The notes under the pieces are model-generated. The model searched no databases. It was not told the DNA's origin and worked only from the letters and a program-made list of their open reading frames with translations. A DNA stretch of 64,000 nucleotides from contig NZ_JBFRYB010000001.1 in assembly GCF_040892595.1 (NCBI RefSeq), positions 682,001 through 746,000 on the forward strand, given 5' to 3'. Within the stretch, counting starts at the first letter, position 1; each line of letters starts with the position of its first letter. Position numbers and translations under genes: made by a program. Shown piece by piece: positions 47,511 to 57,067 of this stretch. Origin of the DNA: Zhongshania sp. R06B22 (GTDB lineage: Bacteria > Pseudomonadota > Gammaproteobacteria > Pseudomonadales > Spongiibacteraceae).

Positions 47511-49350
47511 TGAATTTGTTCAATTGAGAAAGCTAGCTTTCTTGGGTGATAGTAAGGAGCCTGCTGTATTAGGCTTTGATGCTGGATTGAATGTTGTGTG
47601 TGGCGCTTCAGATACAGGAAAGTCATTCTTAATTGAGGCAATTGACTTTATGTTAGGTGGTAATAAGGATCTAAGAGATATACCTGAGCGTGTTGGCTAT
47701 GATCGAATTAGATTAGCTGTGGAACTGGCCAATGAAGAAAAGTTTACCTTCGAAAGAAGCTCGGAAGGCGGTAATTTCAATTTATATAAGGATATTATTG
47801 GGGACGAACTTCAGTTTGATGGAGGTGTACCTATAAAACAAAAGCATGGTCATGGTGCGACTGATAACCTATCTGGTTGGTTGTTAAAAAGAATTGAGTT
47901 GTTTGAGAAAAGGCTTAGAAAGAACGCTCACGGCGATACTGTAAGTCTTAGTTTTAGGCACCTAGCTAGATTGGTTGTGGTGGATGAGAGTGAAATAATA
48001 AAAAACACATCACCTTTTTTAACAGGTAATCCAGTATCTAAAACAGCAGAATATTCGGCTTTAAAACTTTTGTTAACTGGTGCAGACGATAGCGCGATTG
48101 TTCCGGCAGAGAGAGACGAGACTAGGATTGTTGGCCAAGCCGCAAAGGTTGAGTTGCTTGATCAAATGATCGCAGACCAAAGCGATGAGATAGAAAGTAG
48201 AAACATCGATGAAGATGAGCTTAATGAACAATTGGAAAAGCTATTTTCCTCTATCGATCAAAAGAAGGAAGAGATGGCGAGCTTTCAATCGAGTTTAAAT
48301 ACATTGATAGAGCAGCGGCGAAATTTTCTCGACTCAAAGGAGGCAATTAGAAGTCGAAACTCCGAAATTGATGAAATGTTAGAGAGATTCGGTTTGCTCA
48401 AGCAGCATTATAAAAGTGATATTGAAAGACTGAAAGGCGTGGAGGAAACTGGATCTCTCTTTGTTCATTATGACAAGTCACCTTGTCCTTTATGTGGGAC
48501 TTTAGTAGATGAGAAGCAACATGATGAGGATTGTGACGGTAACGTGGAAGGCGTTGTATTGGCAGCAAAAATGGAGATAGAAAAAATAAACATTTTAGTT
48601 TTAGATCTAGATGGAACTGTAGGCGAGCTGGAAGTAGAAAAAGTGAATCTTTTCCCGATGTTGAGAGGATTTGAGGAGGAGTACAAGGTCGTAGATGAGA
48701 AAATACGTGATGCAGTTTCACCTGATTTTCAAAATAGCCAGCGAGAATATAGCGCCTTAATGGAAAAAAGGAATGAAGTGATACTCGGGCTAGATGTGTT
48801 TTTACGTTTGGCGAAGCTAGAGAAAAAAAGGGTTGAGTTAGCAAATGTGGATACTGAAGATGTAGAGGAGATAAAGCCTACAAAGTTATCCAAGGCGACA
48901 CTAAACAAATTCTCTAAGGTGGTTGAAAATATTCTGACGGAGTGGGATTTTCCTGAATCTTCAAATATCTATTTTGATGAGTCTGAAAAAGATTTTGTCA
49001 TAGCGGGTAAGCCAAGAGGTAGTCGTGGGAAGGGGCTTAGGGCAATAACGCATGCGGCAGTTACTATTGGTTTAATGGAATATTGCAAGGAGAACTCTTT
49101 GCCACATCCGGGTTTTGTTGTTTTGGATTCACCCTTGCTGGCATATTACAAGCCTGAGGGTGATGACGATAATTTGGTTGGGTCTAATTTGAAAGATAAA
49201 TTCTATTCTTACCTTATTAATAATCACTCCGATAGCCAGATTATTATTGTCGAGAACGAGCACCCACCAGAGCAATTTGAAGAAAATATGAAATTACATA
49301 TTTTCACTAAAAATCCTCAAGAAGGCAGGTTTGGTCTTTTCCCTATGTAG
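47503..49350 (+). CDS. ABC-3C ATPase (DUF3732-like, SMC/Rad50-type)
   Basis: 615 residues from the ATG at 47503 with GGGAGAG just upstream; a start seven codons earlier is possible. Walker A is GASDTGKS at 34-41. Long charged coiled coil follows (about 205-325 and 345-435) with a Rad50-like hook CPLCG at 328-332. The C-terminal ATPase lobe has a signature-like GSRGKGLRA and Walker B FVVLDSPLL (near 537-545). Such ATPases likely sense DNA structures and gate the effector nuclease. Confidence 0.82.
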   Translation: MSNEFVQLRKLAFLGDSKEPAVLGFDAGLNVVCGASDTGKSFLIEAIDFMLGGNKDLRDIPERVGYDRIRLAVELANEEKFTFERSSEGGNFNLYKDIIGDELQFDGGVPIKQKHGHGATDNLSGWLLKRIELFEKRLRKNAHGDTVSLSFRHLARLVVVDESEIIKNTSPFLTGNPVSKTAEYSALKLLLTGADDSAIVPAERDETRIVGQAAKVELLDQMIADQSDEIESRNIDEDELNEQLEKLFSSIDQKKEEMASFQSSLNTLIEQRRNFLDSKEAIRSRNSEIDEMLERFGLLKQHYKSDIERLKGVEETGSLFVHYDKSPCPLCGTLVDEKQHDEDCDGNVEGVVLAAKMEIEKINILVLDLDGTVGELEVEKVNLFPMLRGFEEEYKVVDEKIRDAVSPDFQNSQREYSALMEKRNEVILGLDVFLRLAKLEKKRVELANVDTEDVEEIKPTKLSKATLNKFSKVVENILTEWDFPESSNIYFDESEKDFVIAGKPRGSRGKGLRAITHAAVTIGLMEYCKENSLPHPGFVVLDSPLLAYYKPEGDDDNLVGSNLKDKFYSYLINNHSDSQIIIVENEHPPEQFEENMKLHIFTKNPQEGRFGLFPM

Positions 49351-49359
49351 AGTTGCTAA

Positions 49360-49503
49360 ATGAGCGCATCAGAAATAGTCAACAAAGTCTGGAACTACGC
49401 TCACGTATTGCGTGACGATGGCGTATGCTGCGGTCTTTTTGTATGGCTGAAGGCTCCCGTCGAAAAAATTACTGTTAATATGATTGAGAAAAGTTATCTA
49501 TGA
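49360..49503 (+). pseudogene. Duplicated 5' end of hsdM, fragment (46-codon frame)
   Basis: From the ATG at 49360 the first 22 codons encode the same residues as the first 22 of the intact HsdM (MSASEIVNKVWNY...DDGV), but 12 codons differ, all at synonymous positions. After codon 22 similarity ends and an unrelated 24-codon frame runs to a TGA that overlaps the ATG of the intact hsdM. It looks like the start of a second hsdM allele left behind by a recombination. Confidence 0.88.
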
Positions 49504-50990
49504 GTGCGTCTGAGATCGTAAACAAAGTCTGGAACTACGCCCACGTCTTACGCGATGACGGCGTAGGTTATGGCGACTATGTAGAGCAGATAACATTTCT
49601 CATTTTCCTGAAAATGGCCGATGAACGCGAAGAGTCCGGCCAACAAGTCGCCGTTCCTGAAAAATACAGCTGGTCAAAACTGGTCAAGCTCGACGGTGAT
49701 GCGCTGGAAATTCAGTACCGCCATACCCTCGAAGAGCTGGGCAAGCAAAACGGTATGTTAGGCACTATCTTCCGCAAGGCGCAAAACAAAATCCAAGACC
49801 CGGCCAAGCTCGAACGCCTGATCAAGCTCATCGAAAAAGAAGCCTGGTCAACTTTGCCGGTGGACGTTAAAGGTGAGATCTATGAAGGCCTGCTAGAGCG
49901 CAACGCTCAGGATGTAAAAGGCGGCGCCGGCCAATACTTTACCCCGCGCGCCTTAATTCAGGCCATGGTCGACGTAATGCAGCCCAAGGTAATGGACACC
50001 GTCGCCGACCCTGCAACCGGCACCGGCGGCTTTTTGTTGGCGGCTTATGATTATATGGCCCCACAAGCCACCTCAAAAAAAGAACAAAAGCATTTACGTG
50101 AAAGCGCTCTGCGCGGTAATGACATCGTCGATAGCGTCACCCGCTTATGCGCCATGAACCTCTACTTACATGGCATAGGCAGCGCCGACGGCGAATGCCC
50201 TGTTATTAGTCAGGATGCCTTAGCCAAAGAAGTGAATGAAAAAGATTTGGTGGATATCGTCTTAGCCAATCCACCCTTCGGTAAAAAAAGCTCCATTACC
50301 ATTATTAGCGAAAAAACCGGTAAAGCCGAATCTGAAAAACTCACTTACGAGCGCGAGGACTTCTGGGCCACCACCTCCAACAAACAACTTAACTTCGTTC
50401 AGCATATCTATAACATGCTAAAAATCGACGGCAAAGCTGCCGTCGTTGTACCCGATAACGTCCTCTTCGAAGGCGGCGCCGGCGAAACCATCCGCAAAAA
50501 TTTATTAGAGCGCACCAACCTCCACACCATTCTGCGCCTACCCACGGGTATCTTTTATGCACAGGGCGTAAAGGCGAATGTTATTTTCTTTGACAATAAA
50601 CCTGCCTCAAAAAACCCCTGGACTAAAAAGCTCTGGATCTATGACTTTCGCACTAATATCCATATGACCCTAAAAACCAATCGCCTCAAAAAGACCGACT
50701 TCGAGGAATTCATCAAACTCTACAAACCCGATGACATTAGCAAACGCAAAGCTACTTGGGATGGCGCAAAAGGACAGGGCAGATGGAGAAGCTACAGCTA
50801 TGAAGAAATCATAGCCAGAGACAAAACTAACCTCGATATCTTCTGGTTGAGAGATGATTCGCTAGAAGATACCGAAAACCTGCCTGCGCCTGAAGTATTG
50901 GCCGCTGAGATAGTTGAACAGTTGGCGGCAGCGCTGGAGGAGTTTCGATCTGTTGAAGAGGTGCTTTTAGGCAATGGCGATGGCTTATGA
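49500..50990 (+). CDS. hsdM: Type I restriction-modification methylase (HsdM)
   Basis: 496 residues. The N-terminal helical domain (about 1-130) is followed by the N6-adenine methylase core: GAGQYFTPRALI, SAM motif DPATGTGGF near 178, and catalytic NPPFG near 258. It methylates the HsdS-defined target. The stop of the upstream 46-codon frame overlaps its ATG. hsdM is last in the order hsdR, hsdS, three ABC-3C genes, hsdM. Codon use resembles hsdR rather than the ABC-3C genes. Confidence 0.96.
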   Translation: MSASEIVNKVWNYAHVLRDDGVGYGDYVEQITFLIFLKMADEREESGQQVAVPEKYSWSKLVKLDGDALEIQYRHTLEELGKQNGMLGTIFRKAQNKIQDPAKLERLIKLIEKEAWSTLPVDVKGEIYEGLLERNAQDVKGGAGQYFTPRALIQAMVDVMQPKVMDTVADPATGTGGFLLAAYDYMAPQATSKKEQKHLRESALRGNDIVDSVTRLCAMNLYLHGIGSADGECPVISQDALAKEVNEKDLVDIVLANPPFGKKSSITIISEKTGKAESEKLTYEREDFWATTSNKQLNFVQHIYNMLKIDGKAAVVVPDNVLFEGGAGETIRKNLLERTNLHTILRLPTGIFYAQGVKANVIFFDNKPASKNPWTKKLWIYDFRTNIHMTLKTNRLKKTDFEEFIKLYKPDDISKRKATWDGAKGQGRWRSYSYEEIIARDKTNLDIFWLRDDSLEDTENLPAPEVLAAEIVEQLAAALEEFRSVEEVLLGNGDGL

Positions 50991-51283
50991 GTTGTTTTCT
51001 TCGGGAGAAATATCTAGACGTATTCTAGATATGTGTAATATGTTGGGCCGTTTCCTGACCTGGTAAAAAAGAGCAATCAGGAAGCTGACAAGCGATCGAG
51101 TATGCAACTGGCTGAACGTAATGATTGCCTGAAGCATTTCTAAGTCTACTAAGGTGGCCACGAAGGTAGATTAGAATTTGGTAAAAGTGAGAGCCCGACA
51201 GAAATATGCTTTTCTGTCTTTCCATAAGCAGGCTTTGGGCCGTGTAAATACCATTTATTTTAACGCGATCGATTGAGAAAACT

Positions 51284-51763
51284 ATGGCACTAGCAATCAT
51301 CATGATCTTGTATGTCAGCGTTGGCGTTTTGGCTGCGGTTGGTTCGATGTATCTCTCCTACCGTTTTGTGCCGGTTCGGTTCGAGGCTGCTTTGTATGGC
51401 GTGTTTCTCATTTTTATCGCTGCGTTCTATATTGCATTCACTTCCTATTTTGGCGACGAGTCGGCATGGCGTCTCGAAACAACAGCGATTGCTGCCTTTG
51501 CTATTTTGGCTTGCCTCGGCATAAAGTTTCCAATATTGCTGGTCGCCGGCTATGCACTGCATGGCGCGTGGGATCTTCTTCATGAGGTTCATCAGCACAG
51601 CGGAGCAGACGTGTTCGGCGGTAGGCAATCCACGCAGGTACCACTCGCCTATGGCGCATTCTGTGCAACCTTTGATTTGGCTGTGGCGACGTACATTGTG
51701 TATCGACGCAATGACTGGCTCGCAGCTTGGGCGTCATCGGGAACAAAGAATATTGCTGCGTAG
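51284..51763 (+). CDS. Integral membrane protein, DUF6010-like
   Basis: 159 residues with about five hydrophobic segments (5-27, 34-56, 67-82, 85-97, 125-143). The motif YALHGAWDLLHEVHQH is the most conserved-looking element and matches what I recall of the DUF6010 family. The function is unknown. It stands alone after the defence island, with about 290 gene-free bases on each side in which I see nothing. Confidence 0.72.
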   Translation: MALAIIMILYVSVGVLAAVGSMYLSYRFVPVRFEAALYGVFLIFIAAFYIAFTSYFGDESAWRLETTAIAAFAILACLGIKFPILLVAGYALHGAWDLLHEVHQHSGADVFGGRQSTQVPLAYGAFCATFDLAVATYIVYRRNDWLAAWASSGTKNIAA

Positions 51764-52051
51764 ATACTACAGGGCTGATCTTATAATCATTTCTAGCCCT
51801 CTTCCAAAACCCTTCGTTGCCTTGTTTAGATGTTGCTGCATCAAGCGCGGCCTTAAAAACATCTCATTCCCTTAACCCGCTTAAATAGTCAGCGCTTCCC
51901 GCTTATCGCCGCTAATCCCAACTGTTTTTCTGTTGCCGTCTATACTCCCTTAACACTATGTAAGTTGACACTGCACATTTTCGCTATAAAGTATCGTAGC
52001 GATTTTGTTTAGTAGAACAGCTCGCCTGCGTGCGAGCAGAGGGTATTAGCA

Positions 52052-54349
52052 GTGAATAGAAAAATAATAACGGTTCTTGTTGCCTTGGCCTTGGCCGGAT
52101 GCGGCGGCAGCTCTAGTAGTTCTAGTGGGTCAGGAGCTGGCCCCGGAGACACGGCGGAAGACACGGCGCAGCTTAGGGTGTTGTCGAACCGGCCTGACTT
52201 GGTGTCGGCGGGTGACGTGTTGGTGGAAGTGGTTTTAGATAACGCCGCGGCGGCGGATGAGTTGGTATTGCTGCGCAATGGCAGCGATGTCACCAGTGTC
52301 TTGCAAGCGACGGCAGACAACCCGCTGCGCTTATTGGGTGTGGTTGACGGCTTGGCCGTGGGCGACAATACCCTCAGTACCAATATTGGCAATGACCTTA
52401 CCGTGGTAAATCATCCCTCGGGTGGGCCGGTGTTTACAGGCCCTCATATTCAACCTTGGAACTGCCAAGATACCGCCGCCGATGAGGATTGTAATCAGCC
52501 GGTGGAGTACAAATGGTTGTATAAATCTACCAATCCGCTAAACGGTGGTTTGCAGCCCTACGACCCGGAAAGCCCGCCGGACGATGTGGCAATGACGACT
52601 ACCGATACTGGCGAAACTCTGCCGTTTATTGTGCGTCAGGAAATTGGCTATCAAGCGCGGGATCAGTACACGATTTTTACTCTACAGAAGGTAGGTGAAG
52701 GTTGGACACCGCTGCAGCCTCAGTCTCAGTGGAATGGTCGTCTGTTAGTTACCCACGGCGGCAATTGCCGTGGTGATCGCGATACAGCTTCGCCGAAAAC
52801 GGACGATTATTCCGGCACGATTCCAGGTAACCCGCTGATCGATCAGTCTTATATTACGGCGCTGGGCTCGGGCTGGTCGGTGTTGTCTACCGCGCAGTTG
52901 AATCTTGGCCATAATTGCAATCTCAGCTATCAGGCGGAATCGCTGATGATGGCGAAAGAGCGCTTTATAGAGCAATACGGTGAGCTTCGTTACACCGTGG
53001 GTACAGGTTGTTCCGGCGGTGCGATCACTCAAAATATGATTGCCAATGCCTACCCCGGTCTTTATCAGGGTTTGCTAACCACCTGCACCTATCCAGATGT
53101 GATGAGTACTGCTACCCAGTTTGCGGACTACCATATTTTGCTGCGCTATTTTAAAACCAATCAGAATGATCCGGCGCTTTTGGCACGCGACGGTACGCTA
53201 TTTACGGTACTTCAACAGAACGAGGTCTACGGTCATCTCAATGGTATTGTGAATGCGTCAATTGCTGACTCGGCGCTGTTTGCCGAGGCGGTTGACCCCG
53301 CGTCTAGTTGTGGTGGTATCAGCGACGAAGAGCGTTTTGATCAAGACACCAATCCGGATGGCGTGCGCTGTGATGTGCTGACGTTTATGCAGAATATGAT
53401 TGGTGAGCGTGAGCGCTTCCCGGCCGAGGATCAGCTGCGTGATCATTGGTCGCAAATTGAAAAAGATCTCGGCTATGGTTTTGCTGGTTTTCCACTGGGC
53501 AATGAGGGCGTGCAATATGGCCTAATTCCCCTGCAGCAAGGCATTCTCCTCCCTGATCAGTTTTTAAAGCTGAACGCCAATATTGGCGGACTTGATCCCA
53601 GCTTGAATGTGACCGCTGAGCGTTTAAAACCGGACTATCCAGCGCTGCCGAATGCTTACCGCACAGGCATTCTGAATACTGTCGTTAATATGGATACGGT
53701 GCCGATTATTAATATGACCGGGCCTGATCCTGGCGCTGCCCACGACAGTGTGCATGGCTATTGGGTGCGCTGGCGTCTTGAGCGCGAATTCGGCAACCGC
53801 GATAACTTCGTTCACTGGGGTGGCGCAACGCCTTTGATAGGAGATATTCGCTATATGAGTGAATCTCTGGTCGCCATGGCGTCTTGGTTAGATGCTATTG
53901 AGGCCGATACTAGCAATGCGCCTCTGGCGGAGAAAGTCGTTAGTAACAAGCCTGCCAGTGTGCAGGACCAGTGTAGTGGTGTACCCGGTCAAATGTGTCC
54001 AGAAGAGCTTATGCTGGTGTTTGGTACGCCGCGCACTCAGGCGGGCGCCGACAAGTATGGTGATCAGGTGCAGTGCCAGTTAAAACCGTTTAGCCGCGCT
54101 GATGATTACGGTTTAGGCAATGTCGTATGGCAGGAAGCGGACTGGCAGCTGCTAGAGCAAACTTTCGCCACCGGTGTGTGCGACTGGTCGAAACGGCCCC
54201 TAGAATGGCAGCGGACGATTACCTGGCTGAAGTATCAAGATGATAGCGGCGATGTAATTACTGGCGGTGAGCAAATGGCGCCGGCAGATTTCCCCGCTGG
54301 CTGGGCTAGCCCAGCCTTTAGTAAGACTTGGACGCCTGGTTGGCAGTAG
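52052..54349 (+). CDS. Large lipoprotein, DUF6351 family, hydrolase-like
   Basis: 765 residues from a GTG with AGAGGG eight bases upstream. The lipobox LALAGC places a lipidated Cys at 15, followed by a Ser/Gly linker. An N-terminal beta domain (LSNRPDLVSAGDVLVEV...) and a long catalytic-like region with TVGTGCSGGAI, a nucleophile-elbow pattern, resemble DUF6351 proteins and distantly the tannase or polyester-depolymerase type of alpha/beta hydrolase. Many Cys suggest periplasmic disulfides. A secreted or surface esterase is plausible; the substrate is unknown. Confidence 0.82.
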   Translation: MNRKIITVLVALALAGCGGSSSSSSGSGAGPGDTAEDTAQLRVLSNRPDLVSAGDVLVEVVLDNAAAADELVLLRNGSDVTSVLQATADNPLRLLGVVDGLAVGDNTLSTNIGNDLTVVNHPSGGPVFTGPHIQPWNCQDTAADEDCNQPVEYKWLYKSTNPLNGGLQPYDPESPPDDVAMTTTDTGETLPFIVRQEIGYQARDQYTIFTLQKVGEGWTPLQPQSQWNGRLLVTHGGNCRGDRDTASPKTDDYSGTIPGNPLIDQSYITALGSGWSVLSTAQLNLGHNCNLSYQAESLMMAKERFIEQYGELRYTVGTGCSGGAITQNMIANAYPGLYQGLLTTCTYPDVMSTATQFADYHILLRYFKTNQNDPALLARDGTLFTVLQQNEVYGHLNGIVNASIADSALFAEAVDPASSCGGISDEERFDQDTNPDGVRCDVLTFMQNMIGERERFPAEDQLRDHWSQIEKDLGYGFAGFPLGNEGVQYGLIPLQQGILLPDQFLKLNANIGGLDPSLNVTAERLKPDYPALPNAYRTGILNTVVNMDTVPIINMTGPDPGAAHDSVHGYWVRWRLEREFGNRDNFVHWGGATPLIGDIRYMSESLVAMASWLDAIEADTSNAPLAEKVVSNKPASVQDQCSGVPGQMCPEELMLVFGTPRTQAGADKYGDQVQCQLKPFSRADDYGLGNVVWQEADWQLLEQTFATGVCDWSKRPLEWQRTITWLKYQDDSGDVITGGEQMAPADFPAGWASPAFSKTWTPGWQ

Positions 54350-54389
54350 CGGTAGTCCCTTAGTTGGAATACTAAGTCATAGAAACAGA

Positions 54390-54428
54390 TGGGGCCCTGG
54401 TGAAAAAGCCAGCTTGGCCCCATTTTTT
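54390..54428. terminator. Terminator between the DUF6351 gene and the M14 peptidase gene
   Basis: The outer stem TGGGGCC / GGCCCCA and inner CTGG / CCAG form a hairpin followed by six T residues on the plus strand. It lies between convergent genes. Confidence 0.85.
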
Positions 54429-54431
54429 CAC

Positions 54432-55496
54432 TTAGCCCGCAATGGGTGGGTGGTCGTCGTAGTCATCTGCGATGGGGTAGATTTCCGGCTCAAAGGCTTC
54501 TCTAAAGGCATTAACCTGTTCCAGCGCTTCTTCGATATCGGCCTTGTATTTGGCAATATGAAAGAGCGCGTCGCCTTCGTAAACCAGCGGTAAAAAGGTT
54601 CTGCCGATCACAATGCCGTCTTCACTGGCGAGTATTTCCACATCAGAGCTACTGTCGCCAAGGGGGTCTGAAATAATAGCGAGTACCGAGCCTTTGGCGA
54701 CAAACGCGCCCAGTGGAACCAGCGCGCTTAAGGTTCCGCTGCTAGTGGCCCGCAGCCATGCCGACTGGCCGGTAATCATACTGCTGCGTTTTGGTTTTTT
54801 GCTTCGCGAGGCGGGTAGCATGCCGATATGCCGCATGACATTAAGAATGCCGCTGACGCCGGCGCGGATGGCAACTTCGTCGAAGCGCAGCGCTTCGCCG
54901 GCCTCGTAAAGTAAGACTTGGATATTATTTGCGCTGGCGATTTCTCGCAGCGAACCGTCCCGTGTTGCCGAGTGTAAAATCACCGGTGCACCAAAACTTT
55001 CGGCCATGGCGAGGGTGCTTTTATCTTTAATGTCGGCGCGAATTTGGGGTAGGTTGCTGCGGTGTCTGGCGCCGGTGTGTAAGTCGATGCCGTGGGTGCA
55101 CTGCAATACCACGTCATTGAGAAAGGTGTGCGCCATGCGACCGGCCAATGAGCTTTTTGGTGAGCCCGGAAATGAGCGGTTAAGATCGCGGCCGTCGGGT
55201 AGGTAGCGGCTGTTGTTTAAAAAGCCGTGAACATTAACGATGGGAATGGCGAGCAGTGTTCCGCGTATTGAGCGCAGCGCCTTGTGTTGCAATAAGCGCC
55301 TAACGATCTCTACACCGTTTATTTCGTCGCCATGAATTGCCGCGCTAACAAATAGCGTTGGGCCTTCTCGGTGGCCGCGTATCGACTTCACCGTCATGGA
55401 TAGCTCGGTGTGAGTGTAGAGCTTGGCGACCGGCAATTCGATCTGCTGGCGAGTACCGGCGAGAATCTCGACGCCGGCTATAGTTAATTTTTTCAT
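54432..55496 (-). CDS. Succinylglutamate desuccinylase/aspartoacylase family (M14) protein
   Basis: 354 residues from the Met at 55496; a start 17 codons earlier would overlap rimK. The zinc motif HGDEINGVE, the second ligand in GIDLHTG and an Arg-rich substrate region (NSRYLPDGRDLNRSFPG) define the M14 carboxypeptidase-like fold. It is 10 bases downstream of rimK, so the two are probably one operon. Reported homologues process N-acyl or glutamyl groups; with RimK and RimB a role in trimming glutamate tails is an inference. Confidence 0.87.
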   Translation of the reverse strand: MKKLTIAGVEILAGTRQQIELPVAKLYTHTELSMTVKSIRGHREGPTLFVSAAIHGDEINGVEIVRRLLQHKALRSIRGTLLAIPIVNVHGFLNNSRYLPDGRDLNRSFPGSPKSSLAGRMAHTFLNDVVLQCTHGIDLHTGARHRSNLPQIRADIKDKSTLAMAESFGAPVILHSATRDGSLREIASANNIQVLLYEAGEALRFDEVAIRAGVSGILNVMRHIGMLPASRSKKPKRSSMITGQSAWLRATSSGTLSALVPLGAFVAKGSVLAIISDPLGDSSSDVEILASEDGIVIGRTFLPLVYEGDALFHIAKYKADIEEALEQVNAFREAFEPEIYPIADDYDDHPPIAG

Positions 55497-55506
55497 ACTG
55501 GCTTTC

Positions 55507-56412
55507 TCAGCCTGTTCCTCGGGTTTTGTTTTTATTTGGGGCAGCATTTTCTTCTATGAATTTTATGATTTCAGCGGCAACATTTTTCTTACTGGCGGTT
55601 TCTATACCCTCTAGACCTGGCGAAGAATTAACCTCCATGACTAAAGGCCCGCGTGAGGAACGTAAAATATCTACGCCGGCAACATTCAGTCCCATAATTT
55701 GGGCGGCTTTAACGGCCGTGGCGCGCTCAGCAGGAGTTAGGCGGGTTAACTCGGCGGTGCCGCCCCGGTGTAGATTAGAGCGAAATTCGCCACTCGCGGC
55801 GGTGCGCTGCATGGCGGCAACCACTTTTTTGCCTATCACTAGGCAGCGCACATCGGCGCCGCCAGCTTCTTTAATAAATTCCTGCACAAGGAAGTCGGCC
55901 TTTAGCTCGCGAAATGCGTCGATAACGCTTTCGGCCGCTTTGGCGGTTTCTGCCAGTACAACTCCGCGCCCCTGGGTTCCTTCCAGTAGCTTAACGACTA
56001 CCGGTGCGCCGCCCACCAACTTGATCAGTTCTTTGGTGTTGTGAACGTCGTGGGCGAAACTTGATATTGGCATGCCCACGTTCTTGCGAGATAACAGTTG
56101 CAGCGCGCGGAGTTTATCCCGCGACCGGCCAAGTGCGACTGACTCGGTGAGGCTGTAAGTACCTAGCATTTCAAATTGGCGGATAACGGCCAGACCATAG
56201 GGCGTTATCGAGGCGCCAATACGGGGAATAATGGCGTCAAAATGCTCTAATTGCTCGCCCTTATACCACACGATAGGTTCGCGAGAGCTGAGTTCCATAT
56301 AGCACTTTAGAGTGTCTAGGACGCGCACTTCGTGGCCTCGTTCGGTGCCCGCTTCAACTAGGCGACGGGTGGAATATAGGCGTCGATTACGTGACAGTAT
56401 TGCTATTTTCAT
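55507..56412 (-). CDS. rimK: Alpha-L-glutamate ligase RimK (ribosomal protein S6 modification)
   Basis: 301 residues, ATP-grasp. Start [24 protein letters not shown]-binding [17 protein letters not shown], metal-binding [25 protein letters not shown]. RimK adds glutamate residues to the C-terminus of ribosomal protein S6. rimB lies directly upstream and an M14 peptidase downstream on the same strand. Confidence 0.95.
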   Translation of the reverse strand: MKIAILSRNRRLYSTRRLVEAGTERGHEVRVLDTLKCYMELSSREPIVWYKGEQLEHFDAIIPRIGASITPYGLAVIRQFEMLGTYSLTESVALGRSRDKLRALQLLSRKNVGMPISSFAHDVHNTKELIKLVGGAPVVVKLLEGTQGRGVVLAETAKAAESVIDAFRELKADFLVQEFIKEAGGADVRCLVIGKKVVAAMQRTAASGEFRSNLHRGGTAELTRLTPAERATAVKAAQIMGLNVAGVDILRSSRGPLVMEVNSSPGLEGIETASKKNVAAEIIKFIEENAAPNKNKTRGTG

Positions 56413-56480
56413 AATGAGCTCATCTTGATCTTATTGCGGATATATTGGCTGTGGCGTGCTGTGATTCGCCGAAGGCGTAT

Positions 56481-56930
56481 TTAGTTCCCGATATTTTTTG
56501 GGGGGTTCTGGCTAACACAGTAGGACCTACTGGGATCTACCGTGTAGCGATTTCTCATTGCAGTGCGACCCACCAACATGCGGAACATCATTTCAGAGCG
56601 GCCTGCCAAGGTCATTTCTGCAGTGAATTGTTCTTCGCCGATACAAATAGTGGTTTCTATAACATAGCGCATGCTGCGGTGACCGCCAGAATCAGTGACT
56701 TGGCGGTAGTCTTTTATGCGCGCTTTGCATGACACGGTAGTGCTGTCTTCGTGCTGTAAGGGGTGGACCTTGAACGCCACCCACGGCTCGCCATCTACAT
56801 CGAATTTTTCAATATTGAAAGCGTGAAGTGAGGAGCTGCGGGCACCGGTATCGATCTTTGCCTTGATACCCGTGATTCCTAGGTCAGGTAGGCTGACCCA
56901 TTCGCGCCATCCCAATATTTTCTGTGCCAA
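56481..56930 (-). CDS. rimB: RimB/retropepsin-like ATP-dependent zinc protease family protein
   Basis: 149 residues. The aspartic-protease-like motif AKIDTGARSSSLHA (near 25-38) is the family signature, within a fold of retropepsin type. In Pseudomonas RimB is encoded with RimK and modulates S6 glutamylation. rimK follows by 68 bases on the same strand. No signal peptide, so cytosolic. The catalytic mode (aspartic or zinc) is unsettled in the family. Confidence 0.87.
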   Translation of the reverse strand: MAQKILGWREWVSLPDLGITGIKAKIDTGARSSSLHAFNIEKFDVDGEPWVAFKVHPLQHEDSTTVSCKARIKDYRQVTDSGGHRSMRYVIETTICIGEEQFTAEMTLAGRSEMMFRMLVGRTAMRNRYTVDPSRSYCVSQNPPKNIGN

Positions 56931-57067
56931 GCCATACCCCTGTTAGAGACATCTCAAGCGGCAAGCATAGCGACTTAGAATGTCTGGGAATAGCGTTTAG
57001 AAATGGTATTTTTGCAGAGCAGTGCTAGCGTGAGCGGGCCGCCAGCACTGCTTATGAGGCGAGGGAC

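Noticed and set aside
49441-49500. The last 24 codons of the 46-codon frame before hsdM as a new small protein
   Set aside because: They are joined to a truncated hsdM start by chance after a recombination joint and show no independent coding signal.
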